This document shows positions 29,960 through 39,283 of a stretch of 64,000 bases of DNA, piece after piece. The notes under the pieces are model-generated. The model did not search any database and had not been told where the DNA came from. It saw only the letters and a list, made by a program, of their open reading frames with translations. Numbering within the stretch: position 1 is the stretch's first letter; each line of letters begins with the position of its first letter. Source of the stretch: Streptomyces sp. JH34 (GTDB taxonomy: Bacteria; Actinomycetota; Actinomycetes; Streptomycetales; Streptomycetaceae). The stretch is from NCBI RefSeq assembly GCF_029428875.1, contig NZ_JAJSOO010000001.1:1860001-1924000 (forward strand), given 5' to 3'. A program made the translations under genes and the position numbers.

Positions 29960-29995
29960 GTCCCGATTGACCCGTTTTTTTGCGGTAGTTAGCGG
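29960..29995 (+). promoter_or_regulatory. Candidate eccC promoter
   Basis: TTGACC (29967-29972), a 17-bp spacer containing a 7-T run, then TAGCGG, in the 239-bp eccD-eccC divergent spacer. The -35 is good and the -10 is poor, so this is a tentative call. Confidence 0.3.
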
Positions 29996-30129
29996 ATGCG
30001 TACACGCGTCGCGACACCCTACCGCCCTCGAGTCACCGGGCACGCCAGTAGGATCCTCCCGCGCACGGAACCCGTCGCCACGGGGGCGCCGATAGGAACA
30101 GTTCCGTCCGGCAAGGGAATTGGTGAGCT

Positions 30130-33100
30130 GTGAGCCAGATTGTCGTCAAGCGCCCACCGCGGGCCCTCCCCTCCGAAGTTCCGGGCGAGCAGGTGCAGTT
30201 GCAACCTCCGCCCGAGTTGCCCCGCGGGCAGCAGGAGGGGGTGATGATGCAGCTGCTGCCGATGCTCGGCATGGGTGGTTCCGTCGTCTTCTTCTTCATG
30301 ACCCCGAACCCGATCATGCGGATCATGGGCATGGTCATGATCGCGTCGACGATCGCCATGGCCATCTCGATGATCATCCGCTTCCGGCGCGGCACCCAGG
30401 GTCAGCTGGCGGACATGCGGCGCGACTACCTGAAGTATCTGACGCAGACCCGGCGCGCCGTGCTGAGGACCGCCCGGCAGCAGCGCGACGCGCAGTTCTA
30501 CCTCCACCCGTCCCCGGAGCAGCTGTGGGCCCTCGTGGCCGAGGGCAGCCGGGTGTGGGAGCGCCGGGTGGGGGACGCCGACTTCGCGCACGTACGCATC
30601 GGTCTGGGCGGTCAGGAGCTCGCCACGCCTCTCATCGCCCCCGACACCGCGCCGGTCGACGAGCTGGAGCCGCTGACCGCCGGGGCGATGCAGCAGTTCC
30701 TGACGACCCACAGCACGCTGGACGGGCTGCCCATGGCGGTCTCGCTCCGTGCCTTCTACCACCTGACGATCAGCGGTGAGGCCGAATCCGCGCGTGCCAC
30801 GGCCCGTGCGATGGTCGGGGCGCTCGCCTCGCTGCACTCCCCCGAGGACCTGGTCATCGCCGTCGCGACCGGCCGCGACGCCGCTCCGCGCTGGGAGTGG
30901 ACGAAGTGGCTCCCGCACGTCCAGGTGCAGGGGTCCATCGACGGCGCCGGCAGCCGCCGCCTGATCAGCACGAGCGTCGCCGAGCTCGAGGAGATGCTCG
31001 CGGGCCGCCTCGACGGCCGCCCGCGCTTCCAGCCGGGGGGTCAGCCGCTCCTCGACCAGCCGCACGTCGTCGTCGTACTCGACGGCGAGTCCGTGCCGGC
31101 GACGTCCGCACTCGCGTCGGCCGAGGGCCTCCAGGGCGTCACCGTCGTCGAGGTCGTCACGGGCCAGGTCAACGGGGCGCGCGGCGGTCTCTCCATCGTG
31201 GTGGACCCCCACACGCTGCAGCTGGAGTCGGGGCACGGCCTGGTCTACGACGGTGTTCCCGACCTGCTGAGCCACGAGGCCGCGGAGGCGCTGGCGCGAC
31301 AGCTGGCGCCACTCCACGTGGCCACGGGCGGCGACGACGACGAACCGCTGCTCGCCAATCTGGAGTTCACCGACCTGCTGAATCTCGGCGACGCGGCCTC
31401 GGTCGACGTGAGCCGGACCTGGCGGGCCCGCTCGCAGGCGGAGCGGCTCCGGGTCCCGATCGGCGTGGGCGAGGACGGCGGCCCGGTGATGCTGGACCTC
31501 AAGGAGGCGGCACAGGAGGGCATGGGGCCGCACGGCCTGTGTGTCGGGGCCACCGGTTCCGGCAAGTCGGAGCTGCTCCGCACGCTCGTCCTGGGTCTCG
31601 CCGTCACCCACACCTCGGAAACCCTGAACTTCGTCCTCGCGGACTTCAAGGGCGGCGCCACCTTCGCCGGCATGGCGCAGATGCCGCACGTCGCCGCGGT
31701 GATCACCAACCTCGCGGACGACCTGACGCTGGTCGACCGCATGGGCGACTCCATCAGCGGTGAGCTCAACCGCCGCCAGGAGATGCTGCGCGACGCGGGC
31801 AACTACGCCAACATCCACGACTACGAGAAGGCACGTGCCGCGGGTGCCCCGCTGCAGCCCATCCCTTCACTCGTCCTGGTCATCGACGAGTTCAGCGAGC
31901 TGCTGACGGCGAAGCCGGACTTCATCGAGATGTTCGTCCAGATCGGGCGCATCGGCCGTTCGCTCGGCGTCCATCTCCTGCTGGCCTCGCAGCGCCTCGA
32001 GGAGGGGCGGCTGCGCGGCCTGGAGACCTACCTGTCGTACCGGATCGGTCTGCGTACGTTCTCCGCGGGCGAGTCCCGGGCCGCGCTGGGCGTGCCCGAC
32101 GCCTACCACCTGCCCAACGTCCCCGGATCGGGGTATCTGAAGTACGGCACGGACGAGATGGTGCGCTTCAAGGCGGCGTACGTCTCCGGGGTGTACCGCA
32201 CGGGTGCGCAGCCCGCCGCGTCCTCCGGTCCCCTGCCCGTCGATCGCAGGCCGGTGGTGTTCACCGCCGCTCCGGTGCCCGTGCGCTACGTGCAGCCCAC
32301 GGCGGAGCCGGGCGTGCCCGAGGCACGCAAGTCCGAGGACGACGCCTTGGCGGACACGGTCCTCGACGTGATCGTGCGCCGGCTGGAGGGCCGTGGGGCG
32401 TCTGCGCACCAGGTGTGGCTGCCTCCGCTGGACAATCCGCCGTCGCTGGACGAGCTCCTTCCGGGGCTCTCGGCGGTCGAGGGCCGCGGTCTGACCCAGC
32501 CCGGGTTCGAGGGCTCGGGGCGCCTCGTCGTACCGCTGGGTGTGGTCGACAAGCCGTACGAGCAGCGCCGCGACACCCTCTACCGGGACTTCTCCGGCGC
32601 GGCCGGCCACATGCAGATCACCGGCGGGCCGCAGTCGGGCAAGTCGACGCTGCTGCGGACGCTGATCGCCGGCTTCGCGCTCACCCACACACCGCAGGAG
32701 GTCCAGTTCTACGGGCTGGACTTCGGCGGCGGCGGCATGGCCTCGGTGTCGGGCCTGCCCCACGTCGGCGGGGTCGCCTCACGGCTCGACCCCGAGCGGG
32801 TGCGCCGTACGGTCTCCGAGGTGTACGGGATCATGGCGCGCCGCGAGGAGTACTTCCGCAGCGCGGGCATCGACTCCATCGCCACGTTCCGCAGGCTGCG
32901 GGCGCGCGGTGAGATCTCGGTGACGGACCAGCCGTGGGGCGACGTCTTCCTGATCATCGACGGCTGGGGCAACTTCCGTACGGACTACGAGGCCCTGGAG
33001 GCCGCCGCCATCGACATCGCTCAGCGCGGTCTCGGCTACGGCATCCACCTCATCGTCACGGCGTCGCGTTCCATGGAGGTCAGGGCCAACCTGAAGGACC

Positions 33101-34098
33101 ACCTGATGAACCGGCTCGAACTGCGGCTCGGTGACGTCATGGACTCCGAACTGGACCGCAAGGCCGCGGTCAACGTCCCCGCCGGCGTTCCCGGACGCGG
33201 CCTCACACCGGAGAAGCTGCACTTCATGGCGGCGGTGCCGCGGATCGACGGCATCAACTCCGACAGCGACCTCTCCGAGGCCACGGCGGCCATGAACCAG
33301 GAGGTCGCCCGGCACTGGACGGCGGCGCCCGCCCCCGCGGTCCGGCTGCTGCCCCGCGAACTCCCGGTCCACGACCTGCCGGCGGGCTACGCGCAGCCGG
33401 AGCGGGGCATCGCGTTCGGCATCGACGAGAACAACCTGGAACCGGTCTGGCTCGACTTCGAGCGGGACCCGTTCTTCCTGGTGTTCGGTGAGAGCGAGTC
33501 CGGCAAGTCCAACCTGCTGCGCATGCTCATCAAGCAGCTGACCGAGAGGTACGACGGGAACGCCGCGAAGTTCTTCGTCATCGACAACCGGCGCGCGCTC
33601 CTGGACGTCACCCCCGCGACGCACCTCGCGGAGTACGTACCCATGTCCAACAACATGGAGCACCATGCCGACGCGCTGTACGACCTGATGAAGCGCCGTA
33701 CGCCGTCGCCCGACGTCACGGCCCAGGAACTGCGCGACCGCAGCTGGTGGAGCGGCCCGTCGGTGTTCGTGGTCGTCGACGACTACGACCTGGTCTCGAC
33801 GTCCAGCGGCAACCCGCTGTCGAAGCTCACGGAGATGCTGCCGTTCTCCCGTGACGTCGGGGTGCGGTTCATCATCGCGCGCAGCACGGCGGGAGCGGGC
33901 CGTGCGCTGTACGAGCCGTTCCTGCAGCGCATCCTGGAACTGGGGGCGCAGGGCGTGATGCTGTCCGGTGACCCGATCGAGGGCGACATCCTCGGCAACG
34001 TACGACCGCGGCCGATGCCCCCGGGGCGCGGGGTGTTCGTCACGCGCCGGCGCGGCAACCCGCTGGTGCAGACGGGGCTCATGGACGGGGACCGGTAG
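30130..34098 (+). CDS. eccC: Type VII secretion ATPase EccC
   Basis: 1322 residues, a single-chain FtsK/SpoIIIE-family motor. Two transmembrane helices (~38-58 and ~64-86) are followed by a beta/FHA-like stalk region and three P-loop domains with Walker A lysines K479 (GATGSGKS), K838 (GPQSGKST) and K1126 (GESESGKS). The first Walker B is intact (LVIDEFSEL); the second and third read IIDGWGN and VVDDYDL, lacking the catalytic Glu, as in other EccC proteins where only ATPase 1 is strongly active. It recognises WXG100 substrates and powers export. Start GTG 30130; a 16-bp terminator follows. Confidence 0.95.
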   Translation: MSQIVVKRPPRALPSEVPGEQVQLQPPPELPRGQQEGVMMQLLPMLGMGGSVVFFFMTPNPIMRIMGMVMIASTIAMAISMIIRFRRGTQGQLADMRRDYLKYLTQTRRAVLRTARQQRDAQFYLHPSPEQLWALVAEGSRVWERRVGDADFAHVRIGLGGQELATPLIAPDTAPVDELEPLTAGAMQQFLTTHSTLDGLPMAVSLRAFYHLTISGEAESARATARAMVGALASLHSPEDLVIAVATGRDAAPRWEWTKWLPHVQVQGSIDGAGSRRLISTSVAELEEMLAGRLDGRPRFQPGGQPLLDQPHVVVVLDGESVPATSALASAEGLQGVTVVEVVTGQVNGARGGLSIVVDPHTLQLESGHGLVYDGVPDLLSHEAAEALARQLAPLHVATGGDDDEPLLANLEFTDLLNLGDAASVDVSRTWRARSQAERLRVPIGVGEDGGPVMLDLKEAAQEGMGPHGLCVGATGSGKSELLRTLVLGLAVTHTSETLNFVLADFKGGATFAGMAQMPHVAAVITNLADDLTLVDRMGDSISGELNRRQEMLRDAGNYANIHDYEKARAAGAPLQPIPSLVLVIDEFSELLTAKPDFIEMFVQIGRIGRSLGVHLLLASQRLEEGRLRGLETYLSYRIGLRTFSAGESRAALGVPDAYHLPNVPGSGYLKYGTDEMVRFKAAYVSGVYRTGAQPAASSGPLPVDRRPVVFTAAPVPVRYVQPTAEPGVPEARKSEDDALADTVLDVIVRRLEGRGASAHQVWLPPLDNPPSLDELLPGLSAVEGRGLTQPGFEGSGRLVVPLGVVDKPYEQRRDTLYRDFSGAAGHMQITGGPQSGKSTLLRTLIAGFALTHTPQEVQFYGLDFGGGGMASVSGLPHVGGVASRLDPERVRRTVSEVYGIMARREEYFRSAGIDSIATFRRLRARGEISVTDQPWGDVFLIIDGWGNFRTDYEALEAAAIDIAQRGLGYGIHLIVTASRSMEVRANLKDHLMNRLELRLGDVMDSELDRKAAVNVPAGVPGRGLTPEKLHFMAAVPRIDGINSDSDLSEATAAMNQEVARHWTAAPAPAVRLLPRELPVHDLPAGYAQPERGIAFGIDENNLEPVWLDFERDPFFLVFGESESGKSNLLRMLIKQLTERYDGNAAKFFVIDNRRALLDVTPATHLAEYVPMSNNMEHHADALYDLMKRRTPSPDVTAQELRDRSWWSGPSVFVVVDDYDLVSTSSGNPLSKLTEMLPFSRDVGVRFIIARSTAGAGRALYEPFLQRILELGAQGVMLSGDPIEGDILGNVRPRPMPPGRGVFVTRRRGNPLVQTGLMDGDR

Positions 34099-34113
34099 AG
34101 CCTGTGGCTGGTG

Positions 34114-34156
34114 CGAAGCGTGTGGTGACGGAGTTGGCCCGTCACCACACGCTTCG
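34114..34156 (+). terminator. eccC terminator
   Basis: CGAAGCGTGTGGTGAC (34114-34129) pairs perfectly with 34141-34156 around an 11-base loop, 15 bases after the eccC stop. Confidence 0.8.
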
Positions 34157-34437
34157 GCGTTCGGGCAGGCCGATGGTCAGTGACGAACCGGAGCATGCGT
34201 TCAGGGAACAGAAGAACCTGGGAGGCCAGGCCATCATCCGTTCCTTCGGCTGCCACGCCTGGACCGGGGACATGGAATGCCTGGTCGAAGTCTCGGTCCA
34301 GCCACCGGCACGGCGAAACATGCCCACGCGGGCCTCACCACACTCTCCCTTCCGAGGCTCAAGGGCGAACTCACGCAGTCGCCCGCGCCCGACCGGAAGA
34401 TCAGCGCCTGTGGACCCGACGTCTGAAAAGGTGAACC
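34157..34437. other. Non-coding stretch or coding remnant after eccC
   Basis: 281 bp. No frame on either strand shows a convincing start, ribosome site and codon bias together. One plus-strand frame ending at the TGA near 34425 reads GLTTLSLPRLKGELTQSPAP without a start, which could be the tail of a decayed gene; I do not recognise it. Confidence 0.4.
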
Positions 34438-35041
34438 TTGAACACATTGAACGTGGTCGTCTTCCTGCTGGCCGCCGGCCTCATTGCCATGGGCTGCGTC
34501 AAGGCGGACCGGGTACGCCGGTGGCGAGGGTCGTTCAATCCGTCAGCACCCGAGATTCCCGATTCTGCCTTCGTCGCTGCGCGGGTCGTTCTCTTCGGGA
34601 TGGCGGGGCTGGGCATCTATTCGGCGCTCCAGTTCATGGCCGTGGTCGCAAACGGCGAGTGGAGCGACGACGAACTGGGCAGCGCGGTCAGTCAGGCCTC
34701 CGCAGAACTGGACGGCACTTCACGCCTCGGTGAGATCTTCGGCGACGACAGCGGCTTCGATGAGGAGTTCGCCACGATGATCGAGGAGGAGGTCGTCGAG
34801 AACGGTGGCGGTGGCGCCCCTCAGAGCGGCGTGGACGCCGGCTCCACAGGCTCGAACAAACCGTCCGACGCCGACTACACGGTCACGGCCTCCGGCGCCG
34901 ACGCAGCCTTCTGCGTACACGTCGTACGCACACGGTCGGAGGACGGGGACTACGAGCCCCCCCGGCATAGCGGGCAACCCCAGCACGGTGACCGTCCCGA
35001 ATTACGACTTCGCGGTGACGAGCCGCAAAGGTGCGTGCTGA
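34438..35041 (+). pseudogene. Membrane protein gene with apparent +1 frameshift in a C7 run
   Basis: It starts at TTG 34438 (AAAGGTGA just upstream) and encodes two hydrophobic helices (~4-24 and ~45-68), an acidic linker and a domain beginning DYTVTASGADAAFCVHV. The opening frame reads on to TGA at 35103 with a Pro/Arg-rich tail. Skipping one base in the seven-C run at 34957-34963 instead gives GIAGNPSTVTVPNYDFAVTS and a stop at 35041, which looks like genuine protein and restores codon bias. So either the gene is mutated, the run is misread, or a programmed shift occurs. Small membrane proteins of this type sit beside T7SS genes in streptomycetes (recollection). If intact it would have about 200 residues. 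Confidence 0.65.
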
Positions 35042-35103
35042 GCACTCTCCCTCCCGACCTGTCGGCTCCGGCGCTGCCGGACGTGGCCCGCACCGGCTCG
35101 TGA

Positions 35104-35692
35104 GGGGGCGGGGATTCCGGAACGGGACGTCCCGACTCCGCGCTCCGCCCGCGACGGCACCCCCTGACGGAGTCTCACGACGGATGGTGACGCACGCCCG
35201 GTGGCCGGTGACCCCCGCCCGGAGTGGCGCCACGCCCCCGTGTGACGGTCCACCGGCCAGGGCCTGCCAACGGTCGACACGCCGACCGCCGTGGCCGGAA
35301 CTCCACGGCCACAAGCTGCACGATGTGTCGGCGCCCGCAGGGCAAGGCCGACGAGCCGTCGGGGGTGGCAACGGACGCGGTTCGCTGAGCCTCCGGGGGC
35401 TCGGTATCGGCGGAATCTGGGCGCTGCGTCACAGAATTGGTGAATCCTGAACTGACGAGAGTCACTTTCGGGCCAACTGCGCGCCACGGACGATCAACCG
35501 CAAACACGGCGTGATCAATGGCTTTCGCGCCCGTCACAGGCATCGGAGACGTAGCCGGACGTACTCACTCCGTGGCGGAGCAGATACCGGCCCGTCGGCC
35601 AACCCGGCTTGAAAGGGCTGTACCAGTTCCTCCCCCGCCTTGCTAACTTCCGGGGCTCAGAGGCATTGGAAGTACATGCGAAAAGGTGGTTC
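35104..35692. other. Intergenic region upstream of terpene synthase
   Basis: About 590 bp with no supportable gene. Open frames occur on both strands but lack ribosome sites and third-position GC preference. It must contain the terpene synthase promoter; I find no clear -35/-10 pair. A short palindrome GTGGCC...GGCCAC is present near 35293-35314. Confidence 0.5.
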
Positions 35693-36763
35693 ATGACCTC
35701 GCAAGCATCAGCGCCGAAGATCCCTCAGCTGTGGGTCCCGCTCCCCTCGGGGATCCACCCGAGTTGGCGTGAGATCGACGAAGGTTCCGCCGCGTGGCTC
35801 GATCGCTTCGGCCTCTACTCCGATCAAGCGCAACGTGAACGGCTGACACGCATCTCCGTGGGCGAGATCACCGGGCGAGGGGGCCCCGACGGGCGTCTGG
35901 CGGCTCTGCAGTGGACCGCGGACTTCCTGATGTGGCTGTTCGCGTTCGACGACGAGTACTGCGACGAAGGTCCGGCCGCGGCCTCCCCCGACGCCACCCT
36001 GCTCGTCATCACGAAACTCCAGCGAGTCGTCGAAGTCCCCTGGGCCGCTCCGGTGGACGACAACTACAGCGCCGCGTTACGCGAGTTGCGTCTGCGGCTC
36101 GACGATCTGACCACGCCCGTGCAGACCGCGCGCTGGGCCGCCAGCTTCCGGGCCTACCTCCAGGGCCAGATCTGGATGGCCGCGAACAGCACGTACGGGC
36201 GGATCCCCAGCCTCTCCGACCACCTGGCGGTCCGGCTGGACTCCTCAGGCGTCAAGATCTTCTCGACGCTCAGCGAGATCATCCACGGATACGACCTTCC
36301 CGCGGCCGACTACGACCGTCACGACGTCCGCGGCTTCGTGGAGGTCTTCGCCGCGATCATCGGCTGGTCGAACGACCTGGTGTCGTACCACAAGGAGCGG
36401 CAGCGCAGTCAGGACGGATACGGCAACATAGTCGATCTGATCGCACACGAGCGGCAGTGCTCCGTCGAAGAGGCGGTGGATGCGACCGCCACGATGCACA
36501 CCCGGGCCATGGCCCTCTACCTCCGTCTCCGCGACCAGATCCTCCGCGACGCCGGCCCTGAACTCCGCAAGTGGATCACGGACTGCGACTCCTGGATCCG
36601 CGCCGACTACGACTGGTCCCTCACCACCAATCGCTACGTCAACCCCGAGGACCCCGCCGATCTACCCGCAGGCAGCGCGGCATCTCCCTTCGAGGAACGG
36701 GAGGCGGACCAGCCCCTTCCGATCGCCGGCATCGCCTGGTGGTGGACCCTGTTGAAGGACTAG
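35693..36763 (+). CDS. Class I terpene synthase (sesquiterpene cyclase-like), TTA codon
   Basis: 356 residues from ATG 35693, with AAAGGTGG five bases upstream. Metal-binding motif variant DDEYCD follows WLFAF; the NSE triad reads NDLVSYHKE; and the C-terminal TTNRY supplies the Arg-Tyr pair. The C-terminal PLPIAGIAWWWTLL and the RYxxPxDPA motif resemble the bacterial selinadiene-synthase group as I remember it, so the product is likely a sesquiterpene from farnesyl diphosphate; the exact product cannot be read. Codon 129 (36077-36079) is TTA, so translation should depend on the rare tRNA-Leu(UAA) encoded by bldA. It lies alone, inside the T7SS locus. Confidence 0.85.
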   Translation: MTSQASAPKIPQLWVPLPSGIHPSWREIDEGSAAWLDRFGLYSDQAQRERLTRISVGEITGRGGPDGRLAALQWTADFLMWLFAFDDEYCDEGPAAASPDATLLVITKLQRVVEVPWAAPVDDNYSAALRELRLRLDDLTTPVQTARWAASFRAYLQGQIWMAANSTYGRIPSLSDHLAVRLDSSGVKIFSTLSEIIHGYDLPAADYDRHDVRGFVEVFAAIIGWSNDLVSYHKERQRSQDGYGNIVDLIAHERQCSVEEAVDATATMHTRAMALYLRLRDQILRDAGPELRKWITDCDSWIRADYDWSLTTNRYVNPEDPADLPAGSAASPFEEREADQPLPIAGIAWWWTLLKD

Positions 36764-36812
36764 ATACGTCATCGAGTCATCGGGGCACTCCCGTCGACCG
36801 CGGCGATCCGCG

Positions 36813-37019
36813 ATGATGTTCCGCATGACTCACCGCATCAGCGCCCTGATCTCGGTCTGCGGAGTCCTTACCGGCCTGCTGCTGCTCACCGCTGCCGTCC
36901 GTGACTACCTCTCCGGAGCATCGGCCCTCTGGATCGCGGCCGGAGCCCTGATCCTTCTCGTCACCTCGTGCACACTGGCGCGCGACGTACGGCGCCTGCG
37001 CACGGGAGCGGCTTCCTGA
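36813..37019 (+). CDS. Small two-helix membrane protein
   Basis: 68 residues (64 if M5 at 36825 is used). Two hydrophobic helices (~8-28 and ~36-54) are followed by an Arg-rich end. No family recognised and no strong ribosome site, but codon usage is plausible. It lies between the terpene synthase and the convergent esx terminator. Confidence 0.45.
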   Translation: MMFRMTHRISALISVCGVLTGLLLLTAAVRDYLSGASALWIAAGALILLVTSCTLARDVRRLRTGAAS

Positions 37020-37135
37020 GAGGGAAGGCCCCGGCGCTGTACACCCGGGCGCCCGGTGGTCCGAGGAGAGGACCTGTTGGACTCTTCGGCCGGGACGACC
37101 GACCAGCCTTGGCGTTTCGGAACCGGCTCATGCAA

Positions 37136-37178
37136 CAGGTCAGGGTGGGCACCTCCCGTGCGTGCCCACCCTGACCTG
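37136..37178 (-). terminator. esx operon terminator
   Basis: A 17-bp perfect stem (37136-37152 with 37162-37178) and a 9-base loop, 25 bases after the stop of the last esx gene. Confidence 0.8.
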
Positions 37179-37203
37179 ATTGCCTGCCGGTTACCGCCGC
37201 GGC

Positions 37204-37503
37204 CTACTCGAAGTTGGCGCGAGCCCGCTTGTCACCGGCGTGGTAGGCGGTACCGGCGTCGCGCACCTTGCGGGAGATCTCCGCGAGAGCGGTCTGAATG
37301 CCCGTGGCATCGCGGTCCCAGCCGGCCTGCGCGGTGTCGTACGCCGACTTGGCCTCGCCCACCCAGAGCTCGGACACGCTGGCGACCATCCGCTTGATCG
37401 CCGCGAGGTCCTCCTGAAGCTGCCTGCCCTGCCGGTCGATGTCACCCGCGGCCTGCTCCAGGCTTGCATAGGTGACAACCATCGTGCCGTCGTTGGTCGG
37501 CAT
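37204..37503 (-). CDS. esxA: WXG100-family secreted protein (EsxA-like)
   Basis: 99 residues, a helical hairpin protein of the ESAT-6/CFP-10 family. The WXG turn is W-V-G in SVSELWVGEA near the centre, and the C-terminal helix ends in YHAGDKRARANFE. There is no signal peptide, as expected for EccC-dependent export. Start ATG 37503, with GGAGG upstream. It is the second gene of the esx pair. S. coelicolor calls the pair esxBA (SCO5723/5724); which partner is A or B is inferred from order. Confidence 0.88.
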   Translation of the reverse strand: MPTNDGTMVVTYASLEQAAGDIDRQGRQLQEDLAAIKRMVASVSELWVGEAKSAYDTAQAGWDRDATGIQTALAEISRKVRDAGTAYHAGDKRARANFE

Positions 37504-37570
37504 ACGGTCCTCCAGTTCAAATCGGTTCGATGTGATGACCCGTACGTACGAGGTACGGGTGAAGCAAGTG

Positions 37571-37924
37571 TCAGAGCGCGTTGAGGGCCGAGGTCTTGGC
37601 CTGCGCACCTTCGGAGTGACCGGGGACGACGTCCACGCCCTGGAGGGCCTGCCGGATCTCGTCCTCGGTGTTGCCCGAGATCGTCCGGGCCGCCTTGATG
37701 GCTTCCTGGAAGTTGACCAGACGGGTGGCGATGTTGCCCATCTTGAGGTTGATATCGGCCTGCTTGGCGTTGAACGCGCTGGCGCCGATACCCTTCCAGG
37801 AGCCTTCCAGGCTGTCGATCGTCGCCTGCAGCGTCTTCAGCTGACCCCTCACGGAGTCGAATCGCTTGGTGAGCTCACCCTCGAGCTTGAGCAGCATTTC
37901 ATCTGAAAGCTTCTGATCTGCCAT
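37571..37924 (-). CDS. esxB: WXG100-family secreted protein (EsxB-like)
   Basis: 117 residues. A helical hairpin with the WXG turn W-K-G in LEGSWKGIGASAF, and a longer flexible C-terminus that could hold the export signal (the helix after the turn includes ARTISGNTEDEIRQAL). No signal peptide. A, AAAGGAAG site precedes ATG 37924. It is 67 bp upstream of the second esx gene and presumably forms a heterodimer with it for export. It is downstream of the first mycosin gene on the same strand. Confidence 0.88.
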   Translation of the reverse strand: MADQKLSDEMLLKLEGELTKRFDSVRGQLKTLQATIDSLEGSWKGIGASAFNAKQADINLKMGNIATRLVNFQEAIKAARTISGNTEDEIRQALQGVDVVPGHSEGAQAKTSALNAL

Positions 37925-38001
37925 GGTGCTGGCTTCCTTTCTGGTGCTCTTGTTCGGTCCGGCGTCACCGCCGGAAAGTGCATTGGAGGAACTGCGGTCA
38001 G

Positions 38002-39258
38002 TCAGGCGGTGCGGCGCTTGCGAATGAGAGCGAAGGCCCCGCCGCCGAGCACGAGCACCACTGCCACTCCACCGAGGATCAGACCCAGTTGGCCGCTGTC
38101 GTTCTTCTCAGTGCTGGAGCCTGCCATGGCGGCGTCCTCAGCCTTGTCCTTCTTCTCAGGCTGTGACGAGGCTGATGCAGAGGGGGCTGCCGATCCCGCG
38201 GAACCGGACGTCTTCTCCTTGGTGAGGGGACTGATGTCCGGGGCGCCGGGATCGCCCTTGCCCTTGAGGATGTTCATGGAAGGGCGGATCAGACCGTGGC
38301 CGAGGTACTTGCTCAGCGTGCCGTCTTTCCAATCCCGGCTGGCAGTGTCAAAGAGAACGTTGAGGACTTGATTAGCGGTCCAGTCCGGGTGAGCGGACCA
38401 GATCAGAGCGGCGGAGGCGGACGCAATTGCGGTCGCGGCACTGGTTCCGCCGTCGCCGTCGCAATAGCTTTTAAATGTCGAGTCACACCAGCGGGGAATT
38501 TCGTTACCTGGAGCAGCGATATCCACAATATTCCCATTCTGGGAATATTCGGCTACTTTACCCTCGCTGTCCGCAGACGAAACTCCCACGACCTGCGGAT
38601 AGGCCGCAGGATACTGCTCCTCGTTCCCCTCTTTCGCATTATTCCCTACTCCCGCGAAAAAGATCTTTCCCTTGCTGTAGGCGTACTCGACTGCTTTTCG
38701 CTCACCCTCTGTCGGGAATTCACTACCGAACGACATGCTGATAATCCGTGCGTCACTGTCCGCCGCAGCCCGGATCGCGTCCTCGGTGTCACGCGCGTTC
38801 ACTGAATGCTCATTCTGGAACTGTGTATCAGTGATCCGCATGGGAATGATCTTCGCGTCCGGGGCAAGGCCCTTCAAGCCACCACCCTCACCAGTGCCCG
38901 CGATCAGCTCGGCCATGGTGGTGCCGTGTCCGCGATAGTCATCGTGCTCATCGCCTTCAGCTCCCGAAGCGTCCAGTCCCTTGAGGACCTGGCCTTTCAG
39001 TGATGGGGACGAAGGATTAACACCGGAGTCGATGACAGCTACCTTGACGCCGTCACCCGTGGTGACCTTCCAAATCTCCTCCGCCTGCATCGCGCTGAGG
39101 TACCACTGTTTGGACTGCACGTCAGCCGCGACGGCTACAGGAGTAACACCGGTGAAGCCCACGCTCCACGCGGCGGCAACAGCCATCGTGCCGAGTAGGC
39201 GCCCTCGCGATCCGAGAGAAACACGACGCTTCCGGGTCTGGCTCATTCCTGCTGTCAT
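38002..39258 (-). CDS. mycP: Mycosin (T7SS subtilisin-like protease), first copy
   Basis: 418 residues. N-terminal Arg-rich signal peptide (~1-45), S8 catalytic triad D77 (VIDSG), H111 (GHGTTM) and S273 (GTSAAT), oxyanion Asn in GVGNNA, a Ser/Ala/Glu-rich linker and a C-terminal helix LGLILGGVAVVLVLGGGAFAL with RKRR stop: a membrane-anchored extracellular mycosin. The middle of the gene (about 38460-38760) is unusually AT-rich in codon use, with many AAT, TTT, AAA and ATA-like choices, unlike its neighbours, suggesting a foreign origin. It is downstream of the WXG-domain gene and upstream of esxB, 25 and 77 bp apart. Confidence 0.92.
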   Translation of the reverse strand: MTAGMSQTRKRRVSLGSRGRLLGTMAVAAAWSVGFTGVTPVAVAADVQSKQWYLSAMQAEEIWKVTTGDGVKVAVIDSGVNPSSPSLKGQVLKGLDASGAEGDEHDDYRGHGTTMAELIAGTGEGGGLKGLAPDAKIIPMRITDTQFQNEHSVNARDTEDAIRAAADSDARIISMSFGSEFPTEGERKAVEYAYSKGKIFFAGVGNNAKEGNEEQYPAAYPQVVGVSSADSEGKVAEYSQNGNIVDIAAPGNEIPRWCDSTFKSYCDGDGGTSAATAIASASAALIWSAHPDWTANQVLNVLFDTASRDWKDGTLSKYLGHGLIRPSMNILKGKGDPGAPDISPLTKEKTSGSAGSAAPSASASSQPEKKDKAEDAAMAGSSTEKNDSGQLGLILGGVAVVLVLGGGAFALIRKRRTA

Positions 39259-39283
39259 CCTGACTTCCGAATCTTCCCTGTAC

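Noticed and set aside
35002-35487. Possible gene on the minus strand upstream of the terpene synthase
   Set aside because: Arg/Ser/Gly-rich, no ribosome site and no preferred third-position GC; treated as non-coding.
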